NCBI GenBank assembly: GCA_947683425.1
Contig: CANTUQ010000076.1
Coordinates: forward strand, 3,906,001-3,970,000
Origin: Excoecaria cochinchinensis
Taxonomy: Eukaryota; Streptophyta; Magnoliopsida; Malpighiales; Euphorbiaceae
Direction: 5' to 3'
DNA: 64,000 nt
This document shows positions 22,134-33,662 of this stretch, piece after piece. Each line of letters starts with the position of its first letter. The first letter of the stretch is position 1. A program made the position numbers and the translations under genes. The notes beneath the pieces are model-generated. The model was not told the origin of the DNA, ran no database searches, and saw only the letters and a program-made list of their open reading frames with translations.

Positions 22134-25100
22134 ATGGCTTCTAATTCTGCTCATGGTGCGCGTGAGGAATCTGCCGAGAGTGTGAATCCTCCAGCTGTAG
22201 ATCAGTCTGTTTCTGTTTCTGTGTCGGCTCAGCATGCTAGGGTCCAGCCCGAGGCCGCAGCCATGCCCTTTGAGGCTATGTTTAGACTGCATCAGGACAT
22301 GGCTAGGGTTTTGGAGAGAGTGACTGCTCCTAGAGCACCTATGGAGAATTTGAGAAGGGCAGGAGTTGAGGATTTTTATGGTACTGGTTTGAATGAATCT
22401 GTGATGGCAGAGAAATGGTTAGATAAAGTGAAGCGTGCCTTGAGAGAGATTCGGTGTCCTCCCGACCAGCAGGCAGAGTGTGCATTAGCTCTTCTGCAGG
22501 GGTCTGCTTTTGAATGGTGGGAATTAGTTTGCAGGCATCCTCAGTTACCGGATCCGATTACTTGGGAGTTCTTTGAGGGTGAGTTCACAAAGAAGTACAT
22601 CACTCAGACTTATAGAGATTCGAGATGGGCGCAGTTTTTGAGTTTGAGACAGAGGGCTATGTCTGTAGCCGATTATGAGAAAGAGTTCAACAGGTTATCT
22701 CGCTATGCCCCACGAGGAGTTATGACTGATGACTTTAGATGCAAGCATTTCGAGGCTGGTTTAAATGAGTCTTTGAAGATTGCTTTGATTTCTCTGATGT
22801 GCATCCCTGGGGTTAGCTACTATCAGATTGTAGAGGCTGCTGTGAGAGCTGAGTTATCTGAGACTGTGATGAGAGAGAGAGCTCAGAGGAGGAGTTCTTC
22901 TCGTGGAGGATCTTCTTCGGGTAAGAGATCTAGGAACCCACAGGATGAGTCATCTTCTGGCCCGGCTTCTAGAGGTAGACGACAGGGTTCTACAGCTGTG
23001 TCAGGTTCTGGTAGGGGTAGTAGAGCTGAGACTATATCGGTTTGTCCTCATTGTAGTAAGTCACATCGGGGTGAGTGTAGGTGGCTCTCCGGTGCATGCT
23101 TCAGGTGTGGGAGTTCAGAGCATCAGTTGGCCAGTTGTCCGAGGTTGCATGAGGATTCAGGTTCCCAGAGAGAGGGCAGTAGGGTCGGTTCGAATGCTTC
23201 TCAGGCTACCCGTGGCAGAGGCCGAGGTAGAGGTAGAGGTGGTCGGCATAGAGAGGGAGCTGCTTCTGAGACTGTTGAGCATCCTCCTCAGGGTGCCGTT
23301 AGAGCTTATGCTATGAGAGCCAGAGATGAGCAGGATGCGCCTGACGTTATTGCTGGTAAGTTCCTACTCCATGACACTGAGTTGTATGCTCTAATTGATC
23401 CTGGTTCCACACACTCATATTTGTGCACAGATAAAATTGTTGATAAATTGCATTCAGTTGATCAGTTAGATTATGAGATTTGTGTGACCAGTCCATTAGG
23501 GCATAGTGTCAGTGTGAGTAGAGTTTTTAGGAGTTGTCCTCTGATTATTGAGGGAGCTGTGCTTCCAGCGGATCTCATTGAGTTACCCTTCAGAGAGTTT
23601 GACTTGATTCTGGGTATGGACTGGTTGGGGAAGCATCGGGCTGTAGTTGATTGCCATAGGAAGACAGTTGTGCTTCGGGATAGAAGTCAGTCTCTTGTGT
23701 TTTTGAAAGGTTTGGGTGCTAGTTCTGTGAATAATGTTATTTCTGCGATGCAAGCCAAGAGATTTATCAGGAAAGGTTGTGAGGCTTTCCTAGCAGTTGT
23801 GTTAGATTCCAGGAGGGATCAGGTTCAGATTGAGGATATTCCTGTAGTGCGGGAGTTTAGTGATGTATTCCCGAGCGAGTTGCCTGGTTTGCCTCCTGAG
23901 AGAGAGGTTGAGTTGTCCATTGAGATCATGCCAGGTACTACACCTATTTCGAGAGCACCTTATCGGATGGCTCCTGTAGAGTTGAGGGAACTTAAATCTC
24001 AGCTACAAGAGTTATTAGATAAGGGGTTTATTAGACCGAGCATATCTCCTTGGGGAGCTCCAGTTCTGTTTGTCAAGAAGAAAGATGGATCATTGCGGAT
24101 GTGTATCGACTACAGGCAGATTAATAAAGTTACAGTGAAGAATAATTATCCATTGCCTAGGATTGAGGATTTATTTGATCAGCTTCGAGGTGCGGGTGTC
24201 TTTTCCAAGATAGATCTTCGATCAGGGTACTACCAGCTTCGTGTTCAGGATGCAGATGTGGTTAAGACTGCATTTCGGACTAGGTATGGCCACTATGAGT
24301 TTCTTGTGATGCCGTTTGGTTTGACAAATGCTCCAGCGGCTTTTATGGATCTGATGAATCGTGTGTTTAGGCCATACTTAGATCGATTTGTAGTAGTGTT
24401 CATCGATGATATCTTGGTGTATTCCAAGGATGAGAGTGAGCATGAGGAGCATCTCCAATTAGTTCTTCAGATGTTGAGAGAGCATCAGTTGTTTGCTAAG
24501 CTTAGCAAGTGTGATTTATGGCTTCGAGAAGTATCATTCTTGGGTCACATTGTTTCAGCTAGAGGTATTCAGGTTGATCCAACCAAGATCGAGGCGATAG
24601 TTGATTGGAAAGCGCCTCAGAATGTTCAGGAAGTGAGGAGTTTCCTCGGTTTAGCAGGTTACTACCGTCGGTTCGTTAAGGGATTTTCTGTGATTGCTGC
24701 TCCGATGACTAGATTGTTGAGGAAAAGAGTTAGATTTGAGTGGTCAGACAGGTGTCAGTCTTGTTTTGATCGGTTAAAGCAGTTGCTTGTTGAGGCTCCT
24801 ATCCTTACTCAACCCATCTCGGGTAAGGAGTTTGTCATTTATAGTGATGCTTCTGGAGTTGGTCTTGGATGTGTGCTGATGCAGGAAGGTAAAGTAGTGG
24901 CTTATGCTTCTCGTCAGTTGAAGCCACATGAGAAGAACTATCCGACGCATGATTTAGAGTTGGCAGCTGTGATCTTTGCTTTGAAGATTTGGCGTCATTA
25001 CCTGTATGGGGAAAAGTGTAGAATCTTCTCGGACCACAAGAGCTTGAAGTATTTCCTTTCACATAAAGAGTTGAACATGAGACAGCGCCGATGGCTTGAG

Positions 25101-26765
25101 TTATTTAAGGACTACGACTGCATTGTGGATTACCATCCTGGTAAGGCTAATGTAGTTGCCGATGCTTTGAGTCGGAAATCGGTTTCAGCTTTGTTCTTGA
25201 GGCGATTCAGATGGCGATTTGGTTCAGATGGGGCTTTGCTTGCCCAGTTGCGTGTGAAGCCTACATTGAGATAGAGGATAGTGGATGCTCAGAGAGATGA
25301 CCAGAGGCTTCAGCAGTTTGTACATGAGGTTAGATCGGGTAAGCAGTCAGAGTTCTCAGTTCAGGATGAGGTACTTATGTTCAGAGATCGCTTGTGTGTG
25401 CCAGAATCTGAGGATTTGAGGAGACAGCTCATGAGTGAGGCGCATAGTACAGTCTTTACTATGCATCCGGGCAGTGAGAAGATGTACAGAGACATGAAGC
25501 AATTCTATTGGTGGTCCGGTATGAAGCGTGATATAGTGGATTTTGTGTCCAAGTGCTTGACATGTCAGCAGGTAAAGGCTGAGCATCAGACACCTTCGGG
25601 TTTGCTTATGCCTTTATCCATTCCTGAGTGGAAATGGGATGATATCGCCATGGACTTCGTTTCTGGTTTGCCTTTGACTCAGAGGAAGCATGACTCAGTT
25701 TGGGTTATTGTGGATCGGCTTACGAAATCAGCTCACTTTCTGCCGGTTAGAGTGGACTACTCCATGGACAGATTGGCCAGTATCTATGTGGACGAGATAG
25801 TTCGGTTGCATGGTGTGCCTTTATCCATAGTGTCAGATCGGGATCCGAGGTTTACTTCCAAGTTTTGGAAGGAGTTACAGAGAGCTTTGGGCACTAGGTT
25901 GAACTTCAGTACAGCGTTTCATCCTCAGACCGATGGTCAGTCAGAGCGAGTTATTCAGATTCTGGAGGATATGATGAGAGCTTGTGCTTTGGATTTTCTG
26001 GGTAGTTGGGACAGATATGTATCGTTGATGGAGTTTGCCTACAACAACAGTTTTCAGTCGAGCATCGGTATGGCACCATATGAGGCTTTTTATGGTCGTC
26101 AGTGTAGGACTCTGATTTGTTGGACCGAGCTATCCGAGAGAGCTATGATTGGACCAGACTTGGTTAGAGATACTGAAGAGAAAATCAGAGTAGTGCAGCG
26201 GAATTTGAAAGCAGCCAAGGATCGACAGAAGTCTTACGCCAATTTGAAAAGGAAAGATGTGCATTTTGAGATCGGGGACAAAGTTTTCCTTAAAGTTTCT
26301 CCTTGGAGGAGAGTGCTTCGATTTGGAAAGAAGGGTAAGCTTAGTCCTCGTTTCATTGGACCTTATGAGATTTTGGCTAAGGTAGGACCTGTAGCCTATA
26401 GATTGGCACTACCGATGGAGTTAGCAAAGTTGCACGATGTGTTCCACGTTTCAATGCTTCGTCGGTACAGATCAGATCCTTCACATGTTCTGTCAGTTTA
26501 GGATATCCAGGTGCAGCCAGACTTCTCTTATGATGAGGAACCGCGAGCTATTCTAGCCCGAGAGGTGAGGCAGTTGAGAAATAAGCAGATTCCTTTGGTT
26601 AAAGTATTGTGGATCCATCATGGAGTCGAAGAAGCGACTTGGGAACCAGAGGAGTCGATGAGAGCTCAGTATCCACAGTTATTCAGTTCAGGTGAGAATT
26701 TCGAGGACGAAATTCTTATTAGTAGGGGAGAGTTGTCACACCCCATTTGCCCCCTAGTAGAATGA
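22134..26765 (+). pseudogene. F copy A gag-pol polyprotein with two nonsense codons
   Basis: One frame of 1,543 codons runs from an ATG preceded by TTTAG into the LTR, with stops at codons 1047 (25272-25274) and 1456 (26499-26501), both TAG where copy B has CAG. Domains are: capsid-like gag (about 95-230); zinc knuckle CFRCGSSEHQLASC; protease with DPGST (Asp 422); RT with FIDD (Asp 758-759); RNase H (first Asp 905); integrase with an HHCC finger and catalytic Asp 1174, Asp 1235 and Glu 1271 (DX35E); a GPYE module; and a chromodomain near the C terminus. All catalytic residues are present, so only the two stops separate integrase and chromodomain from the rest. The last codons overlap the polypurine tract and the first 32 bp of LTR2. 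Tekay/Del-like. Confidence 0.93.
26721..26733 (+). promoter_or_regulatory. Polypurine tract of F copy A
   Basis: AGTAGGGGAGAGT abuts the LTR2 start TGTCACACC and lies within the gag-pol reading frame. Confidence 0.85.
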
Positions 26766-26940
26766 GCCTGTCTGTCTGTCTGTATGTGTAAGCATTTGCA
26801 TGTGTTCGGCATTTCATAAGGGTATTTTAGTAACATATATGCTTTTGGGGTTTGTTAGTATGTGGGTACATACATGGCATTAGTGTGTTAATTAAGTGAG
26901 AAATATTTATGTGCATGTGTTTATACCATTGTATGGTATG
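26734..26940 (+). repeat. LTR2 of array F, first segment
   Basis: The first 207 bp of the middle LTR. It shares several variant bases with LTR3 against LTR1 (for example GTTCGGC and TACATACATGG). It ends at GTATG (26936-26940), the left duplication of G. Confidence 0.93.
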
Positions 26941-27268
26941 TGTTAGTAGGTTTTATATAGGTTTTTATGGGTCATTTTATATAAATTTTAGGTTGAAATA
27001 GTTGTTTAGTAGCTAATTTTCATTATCTTTTAGTTACAATTTTTAATTCTTTTCTTTTGATTGCTAAGTTGACTTAATTGTGTTAATCTTGGTGGTTTCA
27101 GGTTTAATTTTATTAATCTTCAGTGATTAAAGAGTTAGGAGTTCATTTGAAGACAAAAAGCATTCATTGGAAGTTTTAGAGGTTCAACAAAGGGTGCTAA
27201 ATGGTGAAAGAAAGCAATCAGAGAGTTTCACCACCCAAGGCTGTGAGGGTTAGATGGACAGATTGTTT

Positions 27269-27322
27269 CACCACCTGAGGTGGTGACACTGGGCAAAAAT
27301 CACCACCTGAGGGTGTGGTGAT
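27269..27322. repeat. Two near-palindromes upstream of the G promoter
   Basis: CACCACCTGAGGTGGTG (27269-27285, one central mismatch) and ATCACCACCTGAGG...GTGGTGAT (27299-27322). They sit immediately upstream of the TATA box and could bind a dimeric factor. The word CACCACC also occurs just before them at about 27219. Confidence 0.7.
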
Positions 27323-27325
27323 TTG

Positions 27326-27333
27326 TATAAAAA
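27326..27333 (+). promoter_or_regulatory. TATA box of the 5' LTR of G
   Basis: TATAAAAA is followed by CGGG. The 3' LTR has GATAAAAA at the matching place (38121-38128), so only the 5' copy keeps the consensus. Confidence 0.65.
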
Positions 27334-28286
27334 CGGGAATGAAGAGTTTTAAACCTTTTCCAATTCCAACTCTATCTGATTTATTCCAAAACAAGCCCTA
27401 GAGCTCTCCTATTCCAATTAGGACACTTTGTCCATTAAAAGAGGTCATTCTATCTCAAAAGGGGGGACGAAAACAAGAGAACGATTTGAAGAAACTCAAG
27501 ATTTGGAATCAAAGCTTCAAGCATCAAGATTTTCATCTCTACTCAATTTCAAGTTTGCTTTAACTATGTTATTGAATTTGAATTGTTATTTTGAATTCTT
27601 GAACATGATTAACATGAGCTAAATTTTCTTTAGGGTTATCTTTGATGTAACTTGAATTTTTACTTTTTTTTAATTATTTCAATTAGCTTTCTTTACTTTT
27701 GCAATTGTTTACAATTATGCTTAATGCCATCAATTAACTGGCCATTGATTGATTGATCTATTTTCTTAAAATTAGTACGGAAGGAAAATTTTAAGATTGA
27801 ATTTGAATTGTAAACAACACAAGAATATAGTTTGAATGGAAATAATATAACTTGACTTGTGGGAATTTATTGAGAATAATCATATTCATAAATTCATTCA
27901 TTAATCTCTGTTATAAAAGATTAATAGGCATTAGTGAATAAATTTAGCTTAGCTTGGGAGAGCATGCTAAATATTTAAGGATTATTATTCCTTGCTTGAG
28001 TAATTAAATTTGATTGTTAATAGTTATAATTGAAAAAGTAATTTCAAGTGAACTCAAAGATACCCCTGCTTCTCATCTAGTGATTTCTTTCAATTTCTTA
28101 ATTGTTTTTGTGGTTCTATTTTCATAATTACTATTTATTTTAATCAATTAAGTTTTGCCTGTCTAAATAATAGAAAATTATCACCGTTTTGGTACTTGAT
28201 CATCAGTCCTTGTGGGAACGATAACTCATTCACTCTTTACTACTAAAATCGATTTCGTATACTTGCGAAAATCGACAACAAGTTTT

Positions 28287-28304
28287 TGGCGCCGTTGCCG
28301 GGGA
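28287..28304 (+). promoter_or_regulatory. Primer binding site of element G (tRNA-Asp type)
   Basis: TGGCGCCGTTGCCGGGGA, six bases after the LTR. This is the site typical of Athila/Calypso elements, usually assigned to tRNA-Asp. Confidence 0.88.
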
Positions 28305-28400
28305 CAGATTAGATTAATATCAATACCAAATAATTTACTATTACTTTAGATTTTTTTTATTTTATTTTTAATTTCTCTCTTGATTTTGTTTTGCAGGTGT

Positions 28401-29834
28401 ATGAGAAGATCAAAAAGTTTTGAACTATTGCCATTTGATCCTGAAATTGAGCGCACCTTCAAAGCTAGATTAAGGGAACAAAGAGAAAAAAAGGAACCGA
28501 AAAAGGAAATAGTAATGGGGGAGCCAGCCAGACGCGCATTGCGCGATTATTCGACCCCAACTGTTGAAGGAGCAACATCAAGCATTGTGCAACCTACCAT
28601 TGAAGCTAACAACTTTGAGATTAAGTCATCTGTATTGTCTATGCTTCAAAATTCATGTCAATTTGGAGGGTTGACCACGGAAGATCCAAATTTGCATATT
28701 TCAAGATTTTTGGCTATTTGTGGTACATTTAAGACTAACGGAGCTTCTGATGAGGCAATTAGACTAAGACTCTTCCCTTTTACACTTAGAGACAAGGCTC
28801 AGAGTTGGTTGGAATCTCTACCAGCAAGGACAATTACTAATTGGAATGATCTAGCTAAGAGATTCTTAACAAAATTCTTTCCGCCAGCAAAGACAGCAAA
28901 ATTAAGGTCTGAAATTAATAACTTTGCACAACGAGAGTCTGAAGCTTTATATGATACTTGGGAGAGATTTCAAGATCTTTTGAGGAAGTGTCCACATCAT
29001 GGAATAGCAGATTGGATGTTAGTGCAGAACTTTTACACTGGCCTCCATCCCAATACTCGAATCTTGGTAGATGCAGCAGCAGGAGGAGCTTTTATGGGAC
29101 TAGAAATGGATGATGCAATGAAGCTTCTTGAGGAAATTGCAATGAACAACTATATGTACAACTCTTCCGACAGAAGCACCCTCAAGAAGCCCAATGGAGT
29201 TCTAGAAATTGATGCTATTTCTGCTCTTAATATTAAAATAGATGCTTTAGTTAGCAAAGTTGATAAATTAGGACTAAATGCTGTTCATTCTTATGTGCAG
29301 GTATGTGAAACATGTGGTGGACAACATGGAACAAATGAGTGCCAAGAGGAGGTATCTTTTAATCAGCCAAATTCGGAGCAAGCTCATTATGTAGCTAATC
29401 AGGGCCGCCAACAGCACAATCCATATTCTAACACGTACAACCCTGGATGGCGAAATCACCCTAATTTCTCATGGACTAACCAGCAGAATTTGCAAAGACC
29501 TCCACCTGGTTTACAGCAGCAAGAGAAGAAAACTTCATTGGAAGATTTAGTTGCTAACCTGACCAAAGCAACCACAGATTTCATGGTCGATACCAAGACA
29601 ACATTTCAAAATCAACAAGCCTCTATCAAGAATTTAGAGCTTCAAATTGGTCAATTGGCACAAGCCATGACAAATAGAACTCAAGGTAATTTACCAAGTA
29701 ATACAGAGACAAATCCGAAGGAACAATTGAAGGCAGTTACATTGAGGAATGGTAGAGAGCTAGAAGAGCAAAAGAATAAGGAAGCTGATGTATCAAGAAA
29801 GGAAAAAACGGACAGCAATGACAAGAAGGAATAA
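28401..29834 (+). CDS. Gag protein of Athila-like element G
   Basis: 477 residues, the structural protein of the particle. The start is the ATG at 28401 (MRRSKSF), preceded by a pyrimidine-rich TTTTGCAG that could be a splice acceptor; an earlier in-frame TTG is ignored. The capsid-like retrotransposon-gag region includes LRLFPFTLRDKAQSWLESL and WNDLAKRFLTKFFPPAKTAK (about 130-190). A short cysteine/histidine motif, CETCGGQHGTNEC (about residue 305), is a zinc-knuckle variant. The C terminus is glutamine-, lysine- and glutamate-rich. The frame ends with TAA at 29832-29834 but reads on in the same frame into pol, so this stop either arose by mutation or is read through. Confidence 0.85.
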   Translation: MRRSKSFELLPFDPEIERTFKARLREQREKKEPKKEIVMGEPARRALRDYSTPTVEGATSSIVQPTIEANNFEIKSSVLSMLQNSCQFGGLTTEDPNLHISRFLAICGTFKTNGASDEAIRLRLFPFTLRDKAQSWLESLPARTITNWNDLAKRFLTKFFPPAKTAKLRSEINNFAQRESEALYDTWERFQDLLRKCPHHGIADWMLVQNFYTGLHPNTRILVDAAAGGAFMGLEMDDAMKLLEEIAMNNYMYNSSDRSTLKKPNGVLEIDAISALNIKIDALVSKVDKLGLNAVHSYVQVCETCGGQHGTNECQEEVSFNQPNSEQAHYVANQGRQQHNPYSNTYNPGWRNHPNFSWTNQQNLQRPPPGLQQQEKKTSLEDLVANLTKATTDFMVDTKTTFQNQQASIKNLELQIGQLAQAMTNRTQGNLPSNTETNPKEQLKAVTLRNGRELEEQKNKEADVSRKEKTDSNDKKE

Positions 29835-32800
29835 GAGGATATAAAAAAAAAAGAATCCGAGCAAGTCAAGGCTTATGTTCCACCGGTTCCTTTTCCTCAA
29901 CGACTTCAAAAGCATAAAGAAGATAAGAATTTCCTTAAATTTTTAGATATCTTTAAAAAGCTGCACATTAACATTCCTTTTGCAGAAGCTTTAGCGGAAA
30001 TGCCATCAGATGCTAAATTTTTGAAGGAAATTCTTACCAAAAAGAGAAGGTTAGAAGAATATGAGACGGTGAAGTTGACAGCTGAATGCAGTGCCATTAT
30101 TCAGAGAAAACTACCTCAAAAACTAAAAGATCCAGGGAGTTTTATTATTGATTGCAAAATAGGAAACAATGAGAGTAGTAAAGCTTTATGTGATCTTGGT
30201 GCTAGCATAAATCTAATGCCCTTTTCTTTGTTTAAAAAATTAGGATTGGGGGAAGTTAAACCCACCACCGTGTCATTGCAGCTAGCGGATATATCAATCA
30301 GACATCCTTTGGGTGTAATTGAAGACATTCTTGTCAAAATCGAAAAATTCATCTTTCCTGCTGATTTTATAATTCTTGACATGGAAGAGGAAGGAGAAGT
30401 ACCACTGATTCTAGGAAGACCTTTTCTCCGCACTGGACGCGCCTTGATTGATGTAGAACAAGGTAAGTTGACATTGAGAGTGGGACAAGAAGAGGTAACT
30501 TTTAATGTTTTCAATGCTTCTAAATACCCCTCTGATTTTTCTGATTGTAATCGGGTTGATATTATCGATGAATGTGTGGAAGAAACTTTAAATCAACCCG
30601 AATTGTTGTGTTCTAATGAGTTGCTAGAGATTGATGAGGTACAGGTGGTAGGATCTAGAAAAAGTGGATCAAAGAAAGGTCTTGATAGGACTTATGCTGA
30701 AATGAAGCAAGTGTTTGAGAAACTTGAGAAAGAATCAACCCCTGCAGTACCTTCCATTATTAGAGCTCCTACATTAGAGCTTAAGCAACTTCCAGCTCAT
30801 CTCAGGTATGCCTTTTTAGGAGAACTTTCTACTCTTCCTGTAATCATAGCTGCTGATTTGACTAAGGAACAAGAGAAAAAATTATTGCATGTTCTAAGAT
30901 CACATATTAGAGCTATAGGTTGGACAATAGCTGACATTAAAGGGATTAGCCCTTCATTGTGCATGCATAAAATTTTAATGGAAGAAAATCACAAACCTTC
31001 AATTGAACCTCAACGAAGATTAAATCCTAGTATGAAGGAAGTTGTGAAGAAGGAAGTCATCAAACTTTTAGATGCAGGAATTATATATCCTATCTCAGAT
31101 AGCAATTGGGTTAGTCCTACACAAGTTGTGCCTAAGAAGGGGGGAATTACTGTTGTAGCCAATGAAAATAATGAACTAATACCAACTAGAACAGTAACAG
31201 GTTGGCGTGTATGTATTGATTTCAGGAAACTTAACAATGCAACACGTAAAGACCATTTTCCCTTACCTTTTGTGGATCAAATGATTGAAAGACTTGCAGG
31301 ATATAAATATTATTGCTTTCTAGATGGATATTCAGGTTATTTACAGATTCCCATCGCACCGGAGGACCAAGAGAAAACTACATTTACATGTCCATATGGT
31401 ACTTTTGCTTATAGAAGAATGCCATTCGGCTTGTGTAACGCACCAGCGACTTTTCAAAGGTGTATGATGGCTATCTTTTCTGATATGATTGAGGATTTCA
31501 TTGAAGTATTTATGGATGATTTTTCTGTTTTTGGTTCTTCTTTTGATCATTGTCTAACTAACCTTTCCCGAGTCTTACAAAGATGTGAAGAGACTAACTT
31601 AGTCTTAAATTGGGAAAAGTGTCATTTTATGGTGCAGGAAGGAATTGTTCTAGGTCACAAGATTTCAGAGCATGGAATTGAGGTGGATAAGGCGAAGATT
31701 GAAGTGATTGAAAAACTACCACCTCCAACCTCGGTTAAGGGAGTACGAAGCTTTCTTGGGCATGCGGGATTTTACCGCCGGTTCATCAAAGATTTCTCTA
31801 AAATCACTAAACCTCTTTGTACTTTGTTAGCCAAAGATATGCCTTTTGATTTTAACGAAGAGTGTTTAATTGCTTTTAACAGATTGAAAAAGGAGCTTAC
31901 ATCGGCACCAATTATGGCATCACCAAATTGGGAGTTGCCATTTGAATTGATGTGTGATGCGAGTGACGTCGCAGTGGGAGCTGTTCTTGGACAAAGAAAG
32001 GATAAAAAGTTGCATGTTATCTATTATGCTAGTCGGACTTTAAATGATGCGCAGCTTAATTATGCAACCACTGAAAAGGAGCTTTTAGCTATTGTTTTTT
32101 CTTTTGATAAATTTCGTTCTTATTTGATAGGAAATAGAACAATAGTCTTCACTGACCATTCAGCTATTAAGTATCTCCTTCAAAAGAAAGACGCCAAACC
32201 AAGACTAATTAGATGGGTGTTACTTTTGCAGGAATTTGATTTTGAAATTCGAGATAAGAAAGGTGCTGAGAATGTGGTAGCTGATCATCTCTCTAGACTA
32301 GAATTAGAGAGAACTACTGATAATGAGTGCTCAATTAATGAATCATTTCCTGATGAACAATTGTACGCGGTCTTTGCAACTCAAATGCCATGGTATGCTG
32401 ATATAGCCAACTATCTAGCTTGTGAAATAATTCCCTCAAATTTGACATATCAGCAAAAGAAGAAATTCTTTTATGATGTTAAATATTATTATTGGGAAGA
32501 CCCATACTTGTTTAGATTATGTGCTGATCAGATTATTAGGCGATGTGTTCCTGAGCATGAAATGAATGATATTCTAAAACATTGTCATACTCTTGAATGT
32601 GGTGGTCATTTTGGACACTCCAAAACAGCAGCTAAGGTATTACAATGCGGTTTTTATTGGCCTAACCTATTCAAAGATGCTTTTCATTTTGTTTCTACTT
32701 GTGATAGATGTCAAAGAACAGGTAACCTTTCCAAGAGAAATGAGATGCCACTACAAAACATCTTAGAAGTTAAGTTATTTGACGTATGGGGAATCGACTT

Positions 32801-33662
32801 TATGGGTCCATTTCCAAAATCTGGCTCAAACCAGTACATCTTGATGGCAGTGGATTATGTGTCTAAATGGGTGGAAGCAGTGGCGTTGCCGAATAATGAT
32901 GCTAAAAGCGTTATGAAGTTCCTACGGAAGAATATTTTTGCCCGTTTTGGAACCCCACGAGCTATTATCAGCGATGGAGGTAAACATTTTTGCAATCGTT
33001 ACTTAGATTCCTTACTAATGAAATATGGTGTGACTCATCGTGTAGGAACACCGTATCATCCCCACACCAGCGGACAAGTTGAAATATCTAACAGGGAAAT
33101 CAAAAGGATTCTTGAGAAAACGGTGTGTTCTTCTAGGAAAGATTGGGCACGGAAACTCGATGATGCATTATGGGCATATAGAACAGCATTCAAGACTCCA
33201 ATTGGGATGTCCCCGTATCGGTTGGTATATGGAAAATCATGCCACTTGCCAGTGGAATTGGAACATAAAGCATATTGGGCAATGAGGCTGTTAAATTTTG
33301 ATGAAGGAGCTGCAGGAGAAAAAAGATTGTTACAACTCAATGAAATGGATGAGTTTCGCCTTCAAGCTTATGAGAATGCCAAAATTTATAAAGAACGGAC
33401 CAAGAAGTGGCATGACAAGCATATTGTAAGACACGAGTTTTATATTGGACAAAAGGTTTTGCTATTTAACTCTCGTCTTAAACTTTTTCCAGGTAAGCTT
33501 CGATCTCGTTGGTCTGGTCCATTCACAATTTTAAGGATTTTCCCTCATGGAGCTATTGAAGTTCAAAGTGAGGATCACACTTTTAAAGTAAACGGGCACT
33601 GATTGGAACCTTATTTCGAGGGTGATAACATCTCATCCATCGAAGTCCTCCGACTCGAGTAA
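29835..33662 (+). pseudogene. Pol region of Athila-like element G (protease, RT, RNase H, integrase)
   Basis: It continues the gag frame after the TAA, with an open run-in of 55 codons before the first ATG (30000). From that ATG: protease with DLGAS (Asp 65), RT with FMDD, RNase H (MCDASDVAVGAV, EKELLAI and FTDHSAIKYL), integrase with an HHCC-type finger, an Asp-Asp-Glu core (IDFMGPF, IISDGGKHF, SGQVEISNREI) and a C-terminal module. The long open part ends with TGA at 33600-33602. The frame resumes for 19 codons to TAA at 33660-33662, with sequence typical of Athila pol ends, so the TGA is a late nonsense change. No chromodomain is seen, as expected for this lineage. The catalytic residues are intact. 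Confidence 0.88.

Larger units (their letters stand above)
26941..28280 (+). repeat. 5' LTR of element G
   Basis: TGTTAGTAGG to ATCGACAACA, 1,340 bp. It has a small palindrome pair (27269-27322) directly upstream of a TATA box (27326-27333). The 64-codon open frame inside it opens with TTG, not ATG, and is not taken as a gene. Confidence 0.95.

Noticed and set aside
24835..25062. Antisense open frames inside gag-pol (also 25356-25586, 44233-44460, 30116-30514)
   Set aside because: They mirror a strongly recognised sense polyprotein, have no domain, and recur in copy B only because the DNA is duplicated.
27428..27622. 64-codon frame repeated in both LTRs of G
   Set aside because: It opens with TTG rather than ATG; its repetition follows from LTR identity.
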